Below are positions 1 to 9,295 of a stretch of 32,788 nt of DNA, in pieces. The notes under the pieces were generated by a model. It had not been told where the DNA came from, made no database searches, and was given only the letters and a program-made list of their open reading frames with translations. The position numbers and the translations under genes are program-made. Source of the DNA: CAYIFA01 sp964362625 (GTDB lineage: Bacteria > Patescibacteriota > Minisyncoccia > 1-14-0-10-42-19); contig CAYIFA010000005.1 of the NCBI GenBank assembly GCA_964362625.1, positions 1-32,788 on the forward strand, written 5' to 3'. Each line of letters opens with the position of its first letter. The stretch's first letter is position 1.

Positions 1-168
1 CGGCTCACTTCGACTTCGCTCAGTACAAGCCGCCGCCTTTCCGGATTTTCGCGGGGGGATTTTTTCGGAAAAGTGCGTTCGGACTAATTCAAGAATACTG
101 TATCAAATAAAAAATTCAAGCCAAAGAAAGCCGCCTCATCTGGATTTGCCCCATACCAGAACGGATTC

Positions 169-203
169 TTTGCAAAATAAACCCCATGAGACAATCCTCT
201 AGG
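169..203 (+). repeat. Imperfect direct repeat, left copy
   Basis: This 35-bp stretch begins TTTGCAAAATAAA and contains TGAGACAA. It is repeated with about 80% identity, by eye, at 659-693. The two copies bracket a small gene that has its own promoter and terminator. No known element is recognised. Confidence 0.5.
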
Positions 204-232
204 TTGACGCAATTTATGTTTTGATGTATACT
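204..232 (+). promoter_or_regulatory. Sigma70-type promoter for the 280-582 gene
   Basis: TTGACG (204-209) and TATACT (227-232) are separated by exactly 17 bp, a near-consensus vegetative promoter. The expected start near 239 gives a leader of about 40 nt that carries the gene's ribosome-binding site. Confidence 0.7.
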
Positions 233-279
233 AATTGACAGTCGCTGTCGGTAAATTCACAACTGAGAGGATGTGAAAA

Positions 280-582
280 ATGAGGATAGTCATCTGTCTG
301 CGTGACCTCGACGTGAGTCCGTGTAGGATGATTGTGGAAGCCCAAAGGGAAGTTGATTTCGACTCCTTGGACCCTGCTGCAGACCTCACTGATCACGACA
401 CAGAGCAAGGGGCTTTCGAGGACTTCGTCCAACGCGCTCGGGCCGCTCTCCCAATCAGAGAACAGAACATAGATGTGTACATCGGCTGGTGGGGCGATCA
501 GACCGCGTTCTCGATACCCCAGCAGTTCTTTCAACTCATCACGGAAACGCGATGGCCAGTCAGTTTCGATATCAACGACTAA
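280..582 (+). CDS. Small hypothetical protein, 100 aa
   Basis: I do not recognise a family. The protein is soluble and acidic, with no signal peptide or membrane segment. It starts MRIVICLRDLDVS, has an Asp/Glu-rich middle and ends in an aromatic-rich stretch including YIGWWGDQ. The start is well supported: GAGAGG at 265-270 lies 9 nt upstream of the ATG, a strong promoter lies at 204-232 and a hairpin terminator follows at 610-640. This makes it a free-standing monocistronic unit. Third codon positions look more GC-rich than in the core genes, and the unit is bracketed by imperfect 35-bp direct repeats, so recent acquisition is possible. The function is unknown. I am confident it is expressed but not what it does. 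Confidence 0.7.
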   Translation: MRIVICLRDLDVSPCRMIVEAQREVDFDSLDPAADLTDHDTEQGAFEDFVQRARAALPIREQNIDVYIGWWGDQTAFSIPQQFFQLITETRWPVSFDIND

Positions 583-609
583 ACTTGGTCAGCGGAGCTC
601 ATTCGCAGA

Positions 610-640
610 GGGTCGGGACAATAGTTCCCGACCCTGTTTT
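610..640 (+). terminator. Intrinsic terminator after the small hypothetical gene
   Basis: GGGTCGGGA (610-618) pairs perfectly with TCCCGACCC (626-634) across a 7-nt loop and is followed by TGTTTTATTT. Confidence 0.8.
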
Positions 641-658
641 ATTTGAAAAAACAAAGAA

Positions 659-693
659 TTTGCAAGATAAATTCCGTGAGACAACCCTTCCGG
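659..693 (+). repeat. Imperfect direct repeat, right copy
   Basis: This is the partner of 169-203. The shared blocks are TTTGCAA, ATAAA and TGAGACAA at the same spacing. It lies between the terminator of the small gene and tRNA-Lys. Confidence 0.5.
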
Positions 694-781
694 TGTTTGC
701 TCTTCTCTAAAGTGTCCGCCCAGTAGGATTCCCTCCTCCGCTCTTCGAGCTACGGCGAGCAAGCGAACCTGCAACTTTTTA

Positions 782-853
782 TCCGCCCGGAAGGATTCGG
801 ACCTTCAACCTTAGGATTAAGAGTCCTCTGCTCTACCATTGAGCTACGGGCGG
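782..853 (-). tRNA. tRNA-Lys (CTT)
   Basis: On the minus strand a full cloverleaf can be drawn. The acceptor CCGCCCG pairs with CGGGCGG, the D arm is GCTC/GAGC, and the anticodon loop CTCTTAA gives anticodon CTT. The T arm is GAAGG-TCCGAAT-CCTTC and the discriminator is A. The outermost anticodon-stem pair (27-43) is a G-A mismatch and the T loop has TCC rather than TTC. CCA is not encoded, so a CCA-adding enzyme is required. Confidence 0.9.
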
Positions 854-878
854 GAGTTAAAATGAAGTGACGGCAATC

Positions 879-1373
879 TTAGGTATGCCTATCCGCCAGC
901 ACAAACGCCCCAAACGAATCCGGCTTTATCGCCACATCAAATCCGTATCCCTTGACCATGCCGACGACAGCGTCCACCAACTCGCGAGTTGGTCCAATCA
1001 AACCAACATCAAGGTGCACCGTTATTTTATTATCCCAGAAAAACTCCTCACCAAGCATCTCTTTAAGACGGCCACGCAATTCCTGCATCATTACGATTGA
1101 CTGCATGGTTTCTTTATAAATTCTATCTCTCAAAGTTGGACAACGCCCAACTTCGGAACGCGTCCAAAAATACCGCCCCCCGTTTCCAATCCGATGAACG
1201 GCAACCGCGGTAACAACCCGTACGTCAGTGGAAGAGGCCGAATCGCTGCCGACGACTATTTGATACTTGGCTTCTGGTTTAATGGCGATGTATTTATTCA
1301 ACTCTTCTAAAAGTTCCTCAAAACTAAGAGTTTGGGAAAGATTGTGAAATCTAGATTGCAATATCGGCGACAT
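879..1373 (-). CDS. YkuK-like (DUF458) RNase H-fold protein
   Basis: It resembles the YkuK/DUF458 family, small proteins with a predicted ribonuclease H-like fold and no firmly established function. Signature features are the VVGSDSAS strand-turn near the N-terminus, an alternating hydrophobic strand (VVTAVAVHRI), and a late HLDVG strand whose Asp fits the acidic set of RNase H folds. The length of about 164 aa is usual. The first possible ATG (1379) is only 2 nt past a good -10 element, whereas the second (1373) is 8 nt past it, so I prefer 1373. No Shine-Dalgarno sequence is visible. The gene is monocistronic between two tRNA genes transcribed the same way. The family assignment is by motif recognition and the biological role remains open. 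Confidence 0.75.
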   Translation of the reverse strand: MSPILQSRFHNLSQTLSFEELLEELNKYIAIKPEAKYQIVVGSDSASSTDVRVVTAVAVHRIGNGGRYFWTRSEVGRCPTLRDRIYKETMQSIVMMQELRGRLKEMLGEEFFWDNKITVHLDVGLIGPTRELVDAVVGMVKGYGFDVAIKPDSFGAFVLADRHT

Positions 1374-1381
1374 TTGCATTT

Positions 1382-1410
1382 AATATAACTTAAACTAAAA
1401 ATTTTGTCTA
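1382..1410 (-). promoter_or_regulatory. Promoter for the YkuK-like gene
   Basis: On the minus strand TAGACA (1410-1405) and TATATT (1387-1382) are separated by 17 bp. The predicted start falls at or next to the second ATG, which suggests a leaderless transcript. Confidence 0.6.
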
Positions 1411-1439
1411 TTAGAACGAACGTTAGAATATCGATTTCA

Positions 1440-1511
1440 TGCCCTCGGGAAGAATTGAACTCCCATCGTTTCCTTAGGACGGAACTGCTCTATCCGTTGA
1501 GCTACGAGGGC
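1440..1511 (-). tRNA. tRNA-Arg (CCT)
   Basis: On the minus strand the acceptor GCCCTCG pairs with CGAGGGC, the D arm is GCTC/GAGC, and the anticodon loop GTCCTAA gives anticodon CCT, decoding AGG. The T stem GGGAG/CTTCC encloses TTCAATT. The variable loop is 4 nt, the discriminator is A and CCA is not encoded. Confidence 0.9.
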
Positions 1512-1556
1512 TCATGCTTCGTTACGGCCAAACCGGAATTATGCAGGATAAACTAG

Positions 1557-1585
1557 TTGCATCAAATTATTATCCCATATATTAT
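1557..1585 (+). promoter_or_regulatory. Promoter for the htrA-like gene
   Basis: TTGCAT (1557-1562) and TATTAT (1580-1585) are 17 bp apart. The ATG at 1592 is exactly 6 nt after the -10 hexamer, so the transcript is predicted to begin at the start codon. Confidence 0.6.
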
Positions 1586-1591
1586 ATGTTC

Positions 1592-2680
1592 ATGGATTAT
1601 GAAAATCAAATAATTAGCGCCGTAAGAAAAGTCATGCCAGCGGTGGTAAACGTGGTGGTGGCCAAAGACCTGGAGGAAGTAACCAAAGAACTGCCGTTTG
1701 ACCCGAGCCAATTAAACCCTTACGAACAAGCTATGCTTGAAGACAAACTGCGCCACGCCCCAAGAGATGAGGACGGTCGCATTAAAGTCGGCGGGGGTTC
1801 GGGTTTTATAATTTCATCCGAAGGAGTAATCCTTACAAATAAACACGTCGTCACCGAACCGCACGCCGCCTATTCCATACTCACCACTGACGGCAAAAAA
1901 CACAGCACAAAGGTTTTGTCTTTTGATCCGATCAACGACATCGCTATTTTGAAAATTGACGGCAAAAACCTGCCGACCGTACCACTGGCGAGGTCGCCCA
2001 AGCTAGAGTTGGGACAAACCGTAATCGCCATCGGCAACGCGCTCGGAGAATTTTCAAATTCGGTATCAACCGGAGTAGTCTCCGGACTTTCCCGTTTGAT
2101 TACCGCCACAACCGACATGATGGGCCATCAAGAAAAACTGCGCGGACTCATCCAGACCGATGCCGCGATCAACCCGGGAAATTCTGGCGGGCCGCTGATT
2201 AATATGGAAGGAGAGGCAATCGGAATTAACGCCGCGATAGTATTTGGCGCGCAAAACATTGGCTTCGCCATCCCAATTGAACGCGCCAGACGCGATCTTG
2301 AGGAAATAAAAAAATTCGGGCATATCCGCCGGCCGTTTTTGGGGATTCGCTATCTGATTTTGAATCCGGCTATCCAGCAACATTTCCAATTGCCGATTGA
2401 CCACGGCGCCTTGATAGTAAATGAAGGAGTGCCCGGAGACGTCGCAGTAATCCCCGGAAGCGCGGCGGACAAGGCGGGGTTTAAAGAATTTGACGTGGTG
2501 CTCACTTGCAATGACAAAAAAATATCGGAAGAAGTAACCTTAGACGACATTTTGGCCGAACATACTATTGGCGATACTATCACAATGAAGCTATTGAGAA
2601 ACGGCAAAGAGATTTCCTCCAAGCTGACTCTCGAAGAATTTAAAAAACCTGCCCCAAAAATGGACACGCAGGAGCTCTAG
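1592..2680 (+). CDS. HtrA/Deg-type serine protease with one PDZ domain
   Basis: This is a trypsin-fold (S1C family) protease followed by one PDZ domain, 362 aa from the chosen start. The catalytic triad is visible: His about 85 in LTNKHVVT, Asp about 116 in INDIAILKID, and Ser about 198 in NPGNSGGP. The PDZ domain covers roughly residues 265-350 and includes the PGSAADKAG loop. The family degrades or refolds damaged proteins. Unusually, neither this start nor any upstream in-frame start (ATG 1586, ATG 1514) supplies a signal peptide or TM anchor, so a cytoplasmic location or non-classical export must be considered. ATG 1592 is chosen because it is 6 nt past a -10 element and no Shine-Dalgarno sequence exists. 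The stop overlaps the stop of the convergent VIT gene within CTAG. Confidence 0.9.
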   Translation: MDYENQIISAVRKVMPAVVNVVVAKDLEEVTKELPFDPSQLNPYEQAMLEDKLRHAPRDEDGRIKVGGGSGFIISSEGVILTNKHVVTEPHAAYSILTTDGKKHSTKVLSFDPINDIAILKIDGKNLPTVPLARSPKLELGQTVIAIGNALGEFSNSVSTGVVSGLSRLITATTDMMGHQEKLRGLIQTDAAINPGNSGGPLINMEGEAIGINAAIVFGAQNIGFAIPIERARRDLEEIKKFGHIRRPFLGIRYLILNPAIQQHFQLPIDHGALIVNEGVPGDVAVIPGSAADKAGFKEFDVVLTCNDKKISEEVTLDDILAEHTIGDTITMKLLRNGKEISSKLTLEEFKKPAPKMDTQEL

Positions 2681-3381
2681 CCCAATAATTTACTGACCAA
2701 AGATCCGGCGCTATAAGCTATCAATGCCGCAATCCCGCCGGCAACAAGCATCTCGGCCCCAGAGACATACCATTTCCGCTCGGTAAAATAAGCGCGGGCT
2801 GACCCAACTAAAAAAAGCGTGGCCGCAGTTGCCGCAATAGACCAAAAAAAGGCGTCAGTGCTGTTTTTGAAAGAAAATAAATAAGGTGCGATAGGCATGA
2901 TGCCCGCGGCGACAAATGCCGAAAAGGTTACGAGAGCGGCTTTAACCGGTTTAATCGAACCATGCGGGGCTATCCCCAACTCTTCGTGCATCATGAAATC
3001 TATCCAGTATTTCTCATTCTTGATTATTAATCGAACTAATGTCTCCAAATCTTCACCGGAATAACCCTTGGTTAGGAGAATATTACGGACCTCATCTACT
3101 TCGGCTTCGGGCCGATCCTTTACTTCTCTTTGTTCAACTTGCCGCTCGCGTTTGGCAAAATCAACATCCGAGCGAGAAGCTAGATAATTGGATACGGCCA
3201 TAGAAAACGCATCGGCCAGCAAACTAGCGACCCCAACCAAAATGACAACTACGGGTGATAACGCCGCGCCGACTACACTTGCGACAACCGCAAAGGTTGT
3301 AATAATGCCATCGTTTGCGCCATAAACCGCGTCCTTTAAAAACGCGCCGACGCGTAAATGCTTTAATTCTTTCGACTCCAT
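2677..3381 (-). CDS. VIT1/CCC1-family membrane transporter
   Basis: A 234-aa member of the VIT1/CCC1 family, transporters of Fe2+/Mn2+ in eukaryotic vacuoles and of probable divalent metals in bacteria. The N-terminal DAVYGANDGIITTFAVVA segment is the family hallmark (first TM helix with the conserved Asp-Gly). A second hydrophobic helix follows (VVVILVGVASLLADAFSMA), then a charged cytosolic segment of about 85 residues rich in Glu that contains MMHEELG, matching the metal-binding loop of the family. Three more TM helices end the protein, for about five in all. The start follows a TAATAT hexamer by 6 nt with no Shine-Dalgarno sequence. Upstream on the same strand is the aminotransferase, but a terminator separates them. 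The ion specificity cannot be read from the sequence. Confidence 0.88.
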   Translation of the reverse strand: MESKELKHLRVGAFLKDAVYGANDGIITTFAVVASVVGAALSPVVVILVGVASLLADAFSMAVSNYLASRSDVDFAKRERQVEQREVKDRPEAEVDEVRNILLTKGYSGEDLETLVRLIIKNEKYWIDFMMHEELGIAPHGSIKPVKAALVTFSAFVAAGIMPIAPYLFSFKNSTDAFFWSIAATAATLFLVGSARAYFTERKWYVSGAEMLVAGGIAALIAYSAGSLVSKLLG

Positions 3382-3387
3382 TTGCTT

Positions 3388-3393
3388 ATATTA
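3388..3393 (-). promoter_or_regulatory. -10 element of the VIT gene
   Basis: On the minus strand TAATAT ends 6 nt before the ATG at 3381. No good -35 is seen. It sits just downstream of the aminotransferase terminator. Confidence 0.45.
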
Positions 3394-3414
3394 TCTTTTC
3401 TATAAACAATGAAA

Positions 3415-3441
3415 AAGACCCGTATTGGTATAACGGGTCTT
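3415..3441 (-). terminator. Terminator of the aminotransferase gene
   Basis: AAGACCCGT and ACGGGTCTT form a perfect 9-bp stem with a 9-nt loop. On the minus strand it is followed by TTTTTC. It lies 20 bp downstream of the aminotransferase stop. Confidence 0.8.
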
Positions 3442-3459
3442 CAAATTCTAAATCTGATA

Positions 3460-4710
3460 TCAAGAAACAAAAATATTCTTTAATTTCTCGATACCCCAGT
3501 CTAACTCTGGAATCGAAATGTTTAACGGCGGAGCAATACGGATCACGTTCGGTCGGGTGTTATTAACAAACAAACCCTCATCAAGCAGCATGGTCATAAT
3601 TTCTATGGAACTAGGCGCGCTATCTTTAAGCTCAACCCCCAAAAGCAACCCACGACCGCGGACATCCTTAATATATGAGCTCCGGTCTTTGATAGCATCA
3701 AGCTTTTCTTTTAGATAATGACCGTTAATTTCAGCTTTATACGGCATTGATTCTTCAACAATAGCGCGCATAGCCGCAATACTTACAGCCGCCGCAAAAG
3801 GATTCCCGCCAAAAGTACTGCCGTCATCTTTAGCAACCAAAACGTCCATAACATCAGCGCGTCCGGCTACCGCGGAAATAGCTAACCCCCCACCCATGGC
3901 CTTACCGAGAATATACATATCCGGCCTAACCCCTTCCCAGTCGCAAGCGAACAATTTGCCGGTCCGGCCAAAACCGGTCTGGATTTCGTCAGCAATCATC
4001 AGGATATTGTGCTTATCGCATATTTCACGAACCGCACGCAAATACCCCCACGGAGGGAGAATTATGCCGCCCTCGGCCTGAATTGGTTCAAAAATAAATG
4101 CAGCAGTATTCCCCCTTATCCTGTCTTCGAGCGCGCTTGCGGCACCGAAAGGAACAGCCTCGATTTGCGGCAAATGCGGACCAAACATCGCTTTGTATCC
4201 CGAGTTAGTCGAAGCGGCTAGAGCGCCGAGAGTACGACCGTGAAAATTGTTCTCACAAAAAATCAACTGGGCTGAATCTTTAGTGATCCCCCTTTTTATA
4301 TAACCCCATTTACGGGCGATCTTCATCGCCGCTTCCACTGCTTCGACTCCGGAGTTCTTGAAATTCACCCGGTCCATTCCGGTATAAAAACAGATGTCTT
4401 CGGCGCATGCGGCAGTCCATGGATTCAGAAATGATTGCGGCATGGCATAGAGCCCGTTTGCCGCCATTTTAATCATGGCTTCTTTAACCCTGTTGTGGCC
4501 ATGTCCGACGTTCAATGCCGAATAACAAGAAACAAAATCAAGATATTTGTTACCATCGGAGTCATAAACCCACGAGCCTTCAGCGGCAATAAAAACGCGG
4601 TCAGAAATTCTTTCATAGTGATTGGCTAAATGCCTTGATTGCCTAGCGACTTTTTCGACATAATCCAGATCCGGAATGCCGCCGCATTCGGAAACCGGTT
4701 TTGCGTCCAT
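3460..4710 (-). CDS. Class III aminotransferase, ornithine aminotransferase-like
   Basis: A 416-aa PLP-dependent class III aminotransferase. Motifs that fit the ornithine--oxo-acid aminotransferase branch better than acetylornithine or GABA transaminases are NSGVEAVEAAMKIARKWGY, NNFHGRTLGALAAS and FEPIQAEGGI. The class signature LMIADEIQTGFGRTGKLFA follows, and the PLP lysine is in YILGKAMGGG. Ornithine aminotransferase converts ornithine and 2-oxoglutarate to glutamate semialdehyde and glutamate, linking arginine and proline metabolism. Substrate specificity within class III is hard to call, so lysine- or putrescine-type activity is an alternative. AAAGGAG lies 8 nt before the ATG and fixes the start. 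A terminator of the preceding gene sits about 20 bp upstream, leaving little room for a separate promoter. Confidence 0.85.
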   Translation of the reverse strand: MDAKPVSECGGIPDLDYVEKVARQSRHLANHYERISDRVFIAAEGSWVYDSDGNKYLDFVSCYSALNVGHGHNRVKEAMIKMAANGLYAMPQSFLNPWTAACAEDICFYTGMDRVNFKNSGVEAVEAAMKIARKWGYIKRGITKDSAQLIFCENNFHGRTLGALAASTNSGYKAMFGPHLPQIEAVPFGAASALEDRIRGNTAAFIFEPIQAEGGIILPPWGYLRAVREICDKHNILMIADEIQTGFGRTGKLFACDWEGVRPDMYILGKAMGGGLAISAVAGRADVMDVLVAKDDGSTFGGNPFAAAVSIAAMRAIVEESMPYKAEINGHYLKEKLDAIKDRSSYIKDVRGRGLLLGVELKDSAPSSIEIMTMLLDEGLFVNNTRPNVIRIAPPLNISIPELDWGIEKLKNIFVS

Positions 4711-4732
4711 GTTTTCGCTCCTTTGTTTGAGT

Positions 4733-4769
4733 AATTAAAACGAGCTACCCTTTATCAAGGTAGCTCGTT
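4733..4769 (-). terminator. Terminator after the Cys-rich surface protein gene
   Basis: AACGAGCTACC (4739-4749) and GGTAGCTCGTT (4759-4769) form a perfect 11-bp stem. On the minus strand it is followed by TTAATTAC after the last T pairs. It lies between the surface-protein stop and the aminotransferase start, so the latter may depend on read-through. Confidence 0.75.
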
Positions 4770-4796
4770 ATCGGCTATTAGTCAATCGAAAATTCG

Positions 4797-7831
<3,035 letters not shown>

Positions 7832-7834
7832 ATA

Positions 7835-8110
7835 TTATTCAAAAGGATTCTGATAAGCGTCTTTAAAGGGATTGGCGCGATCCACCGGATTGACCTCCGG
7901 GACCTTGTTTTGGACCGGATTAGATCCAACCTCTAATTCCGGGGCAGTAACAGCTTCGGCAATATCTTCGCTAGTCTTAATCGGTTCTGGCGCCGGCTCT
8001 TCTTTTTTTTGAGCAAAATACCACCAACCGGCTACTCCAACTGCAATAATCGCCGAGGTCGCCACCACCAAAAGAGTTCTCTTGTTGGACCCGCTTTCTA
8101 GATTTTCCAT
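7835..8110 (-). CDS. Small single-TM protein with NPF-type tail
   Basis: A 91-aa protein of unknown function. It has a short charged N-terminus, one TM helix (residues about 13-33, including LLVVATSAIIAVGVAGWWYF), then a ~55-residue Pro/Glu/Asn-rich tail ending in NPVDRANPFKDAYQNPFE. I have the impression that small membrane proteins with such NPV/NPF tails recur in Parcubacteria, but this is memory and not a search. The stop is only 3 bp before the ATG of the large secreted Cys-repeat protein, so the two are almost certainly co-transcribed. A role in anchoring or exporting that protein is plausible but unproven. The ATG at 8110 lacks a clear Shine-Dalgarno sequence. Confidence 0.75.
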   Translation of the reverse strand: MENLESGSNKRTLLVVATSAIIAVGVAGWWYFAQKKEEPAPEPIKTSEDIAEAVTAPELEVGSNPVQNKVPEVNPVDRANPFKDAYQNPFE

Positions 8111-8125
8111 GATAAAAACAAAATA

Positions 8126-8145
8126 GGACTATTTTATAATAGTCC
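8126..8145 (-). terminator. Perfect palindrome, probable terminator of the metF-like gene
   Basis: GGACTATT and AATAGTCC form an 8-bp stem with a 4-nt loop. Read on the minus strand it is followed by TATTTTGTTTTT, fitting a terminator for the upstream MTHFR-like gene. It lies 16 bp before the next ATG, and its TATAAA core could instead be a promoter with an operator. Confidence 0.5.
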
Positions 8146-8217
8146 CATTGTAACAAATTATATATATTGTAAGAGCTCATTTATCCACATCAAACGCTAA
8201 TCGCCCCTTGATTCATG

Positions 8218-9129
8218 TTATACGCAAAACTCCCGGATTAACGGCAGGATCAACTTTGGGCTTTTAAACGGGGCAACAACATAAACGCCGCACGCCAAAC
8301 CATTCTTTTTGATTTCACCGATCAAGTTACTGGCTTTGGCGATGCCCCACTCTTCGAGATTGCCGTCTTCCAAGATCGTCGCGCTTTTATAAACGCGTTC
8401 GGGCAATTCAACGCCGAAAATTTCATTCTTCCGGATTTTCTCTATGGTCTTTTTGTCCATAAGCGGCCAGATGCCGGCAATTAACGGCGCCTCGACTTCG
8501 GCGAATAACATACGGAGCCCAATAGCCTGCTCTAGATCAAAAACCGGCTGGCTCATGAAAAAGTCCGCTCCGGCCGCCTTTTTTTCTTTAGCGCGGTTAA
8601 CTTCGGCGATGAACTCTTCTTCGCTTTGATTAAACGCCGCGGCAAATTCCATGTCTGGCGCACGGCCGGATTTATGCAAATGTTCATCAAAAATTTTTAT
8701 GGCCTCGGCGGCATGCGTCTGAAAAATTCCACGTGACGGAAACACAGCCTTTTCCTCGTCATGCGGATCCCCAGAAATGACCAGATAACTGCCCACGCCC
8801 GACCACGCATAAGCTGCCAGCATCTGATTGGCTATTCCGGAAATAGAGCTGTCGCGAAGCGTAACGTGCGGAATTACGTCTAAATCCGAACGGCTGAGTT
8901 CTGCGGCAAGCTGGATAGAGTCGTGTGAAACCCGACGGCTGGAATTAATGTCAAAAAGCGTAGCGCCGGCATCCACCAAGGGTTTAACCATCGCCCTAAA
9001 ATCGTATGTGTTGCCGGAAACTGGCGGGTCAAGCTGTATGCTCACCAAGAATTCTCCGCCGCGCATCCGTTCGGAAAGTTTGGGTCGAGTTCGCATTACG
9101 CCCCCCGTCTTCCTCAACACCCCCACCAT
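8218..9129 (-). CDS. metF: Methylenetetrahydrofolate reductase-like protein
   Basis: A 303-aa TIM-barrel protein of the MTHFR family, which reduces 5,10-methylene-THF to 5-methyl-THF with FAD. It fits the barrel family by SIQLDPP in the first strand, DINSSRRVSHDS, HVTLRDSS, YLVISGDPHDEE and FFMSQPVFDLEQA. It resembles the C-terminal half of bifunctional homocysteine methyltransferase/MTHFR proteins but stands alone, and no methionine synthase gene is in the window. The start is uncertain. ATG 9129 directly follows TAGAGG with no spacing, and an internal ATG at 9096 follows a G-run, so about 11 residues may be extra. A probable terminator lies downstream at 8126-8145. The activity of such stand-alone copies in organisms with reduced folate metabolism is untested. 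Confidence 0.8.
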   Translation of the reverse strand: MVGVLRKTGGVMRTRPKLSERMRGGEFLVSIQLDPPVSGNTYDFRAMVKPLVDAGATLFDINSSRRVSHDSIQLAAELSRSDLDVIPHVTLRDSSISGIANQMLAAYAWSGVGSYLVISGDPHDEEKAVFPSRGIFQTHAAEAIKIFDEHLHKSGRAPDMEFAAAFNQSEEEFIAEVNRAKEKKAAGADFFMSQPVFDLEQAIGLRMLFAEVEAPLIAGIWPLMDKKTIEKIRKNEIFGVELPERVYKSATILEDGNLEEWGIAKASNLIGEIKKNGLACGVYVVAPFKSPKLILPLIREFCV

Positions 9130-9170
9130 CCTCTAGTAAAATAATAAACCACCGCAACAGCCAAAGCCAC

Positions 9171-9199
9171 TTGTCAAAGCCAGGCTTTTTTGATAAAGT
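9171..9199 (+). promoter_or_regulatory. Promoter for the M1 aminopeptidase gene
   Basis: TTGTCA (9171-9176) and TAAAGT (9194-9199) are 17 bp apart. The expected start near 9206 gives a leader of about 90 nt before ATG 9296. Confidence 0.5.
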
Positions 9200-9295
9200 T
9201 TTATGGGATATAGCGAAGACGGCTCGTTGAAAACTAAACAAAAACACAGACCCTGCTTCGCTAAAGCTACGCAGGGCAAGGAAGGAGAGCTATTG

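Noticed and set aside
1..168. Gene or element at the window start
   Set aside because: CGGCT/AGCCG around TTCGACTTCGCTCAG looks like a common dispersed hairpin, but a single partial context is not enough to define an element. No ORF is present.
9203..9295. Upstream start for the M1 aminopeptidase
   Set aside because: It sits only 3 nt after the -10 element and reads through a hairpin repeat. ATG 9296 has a strong Shine-Dalgarno sequence.
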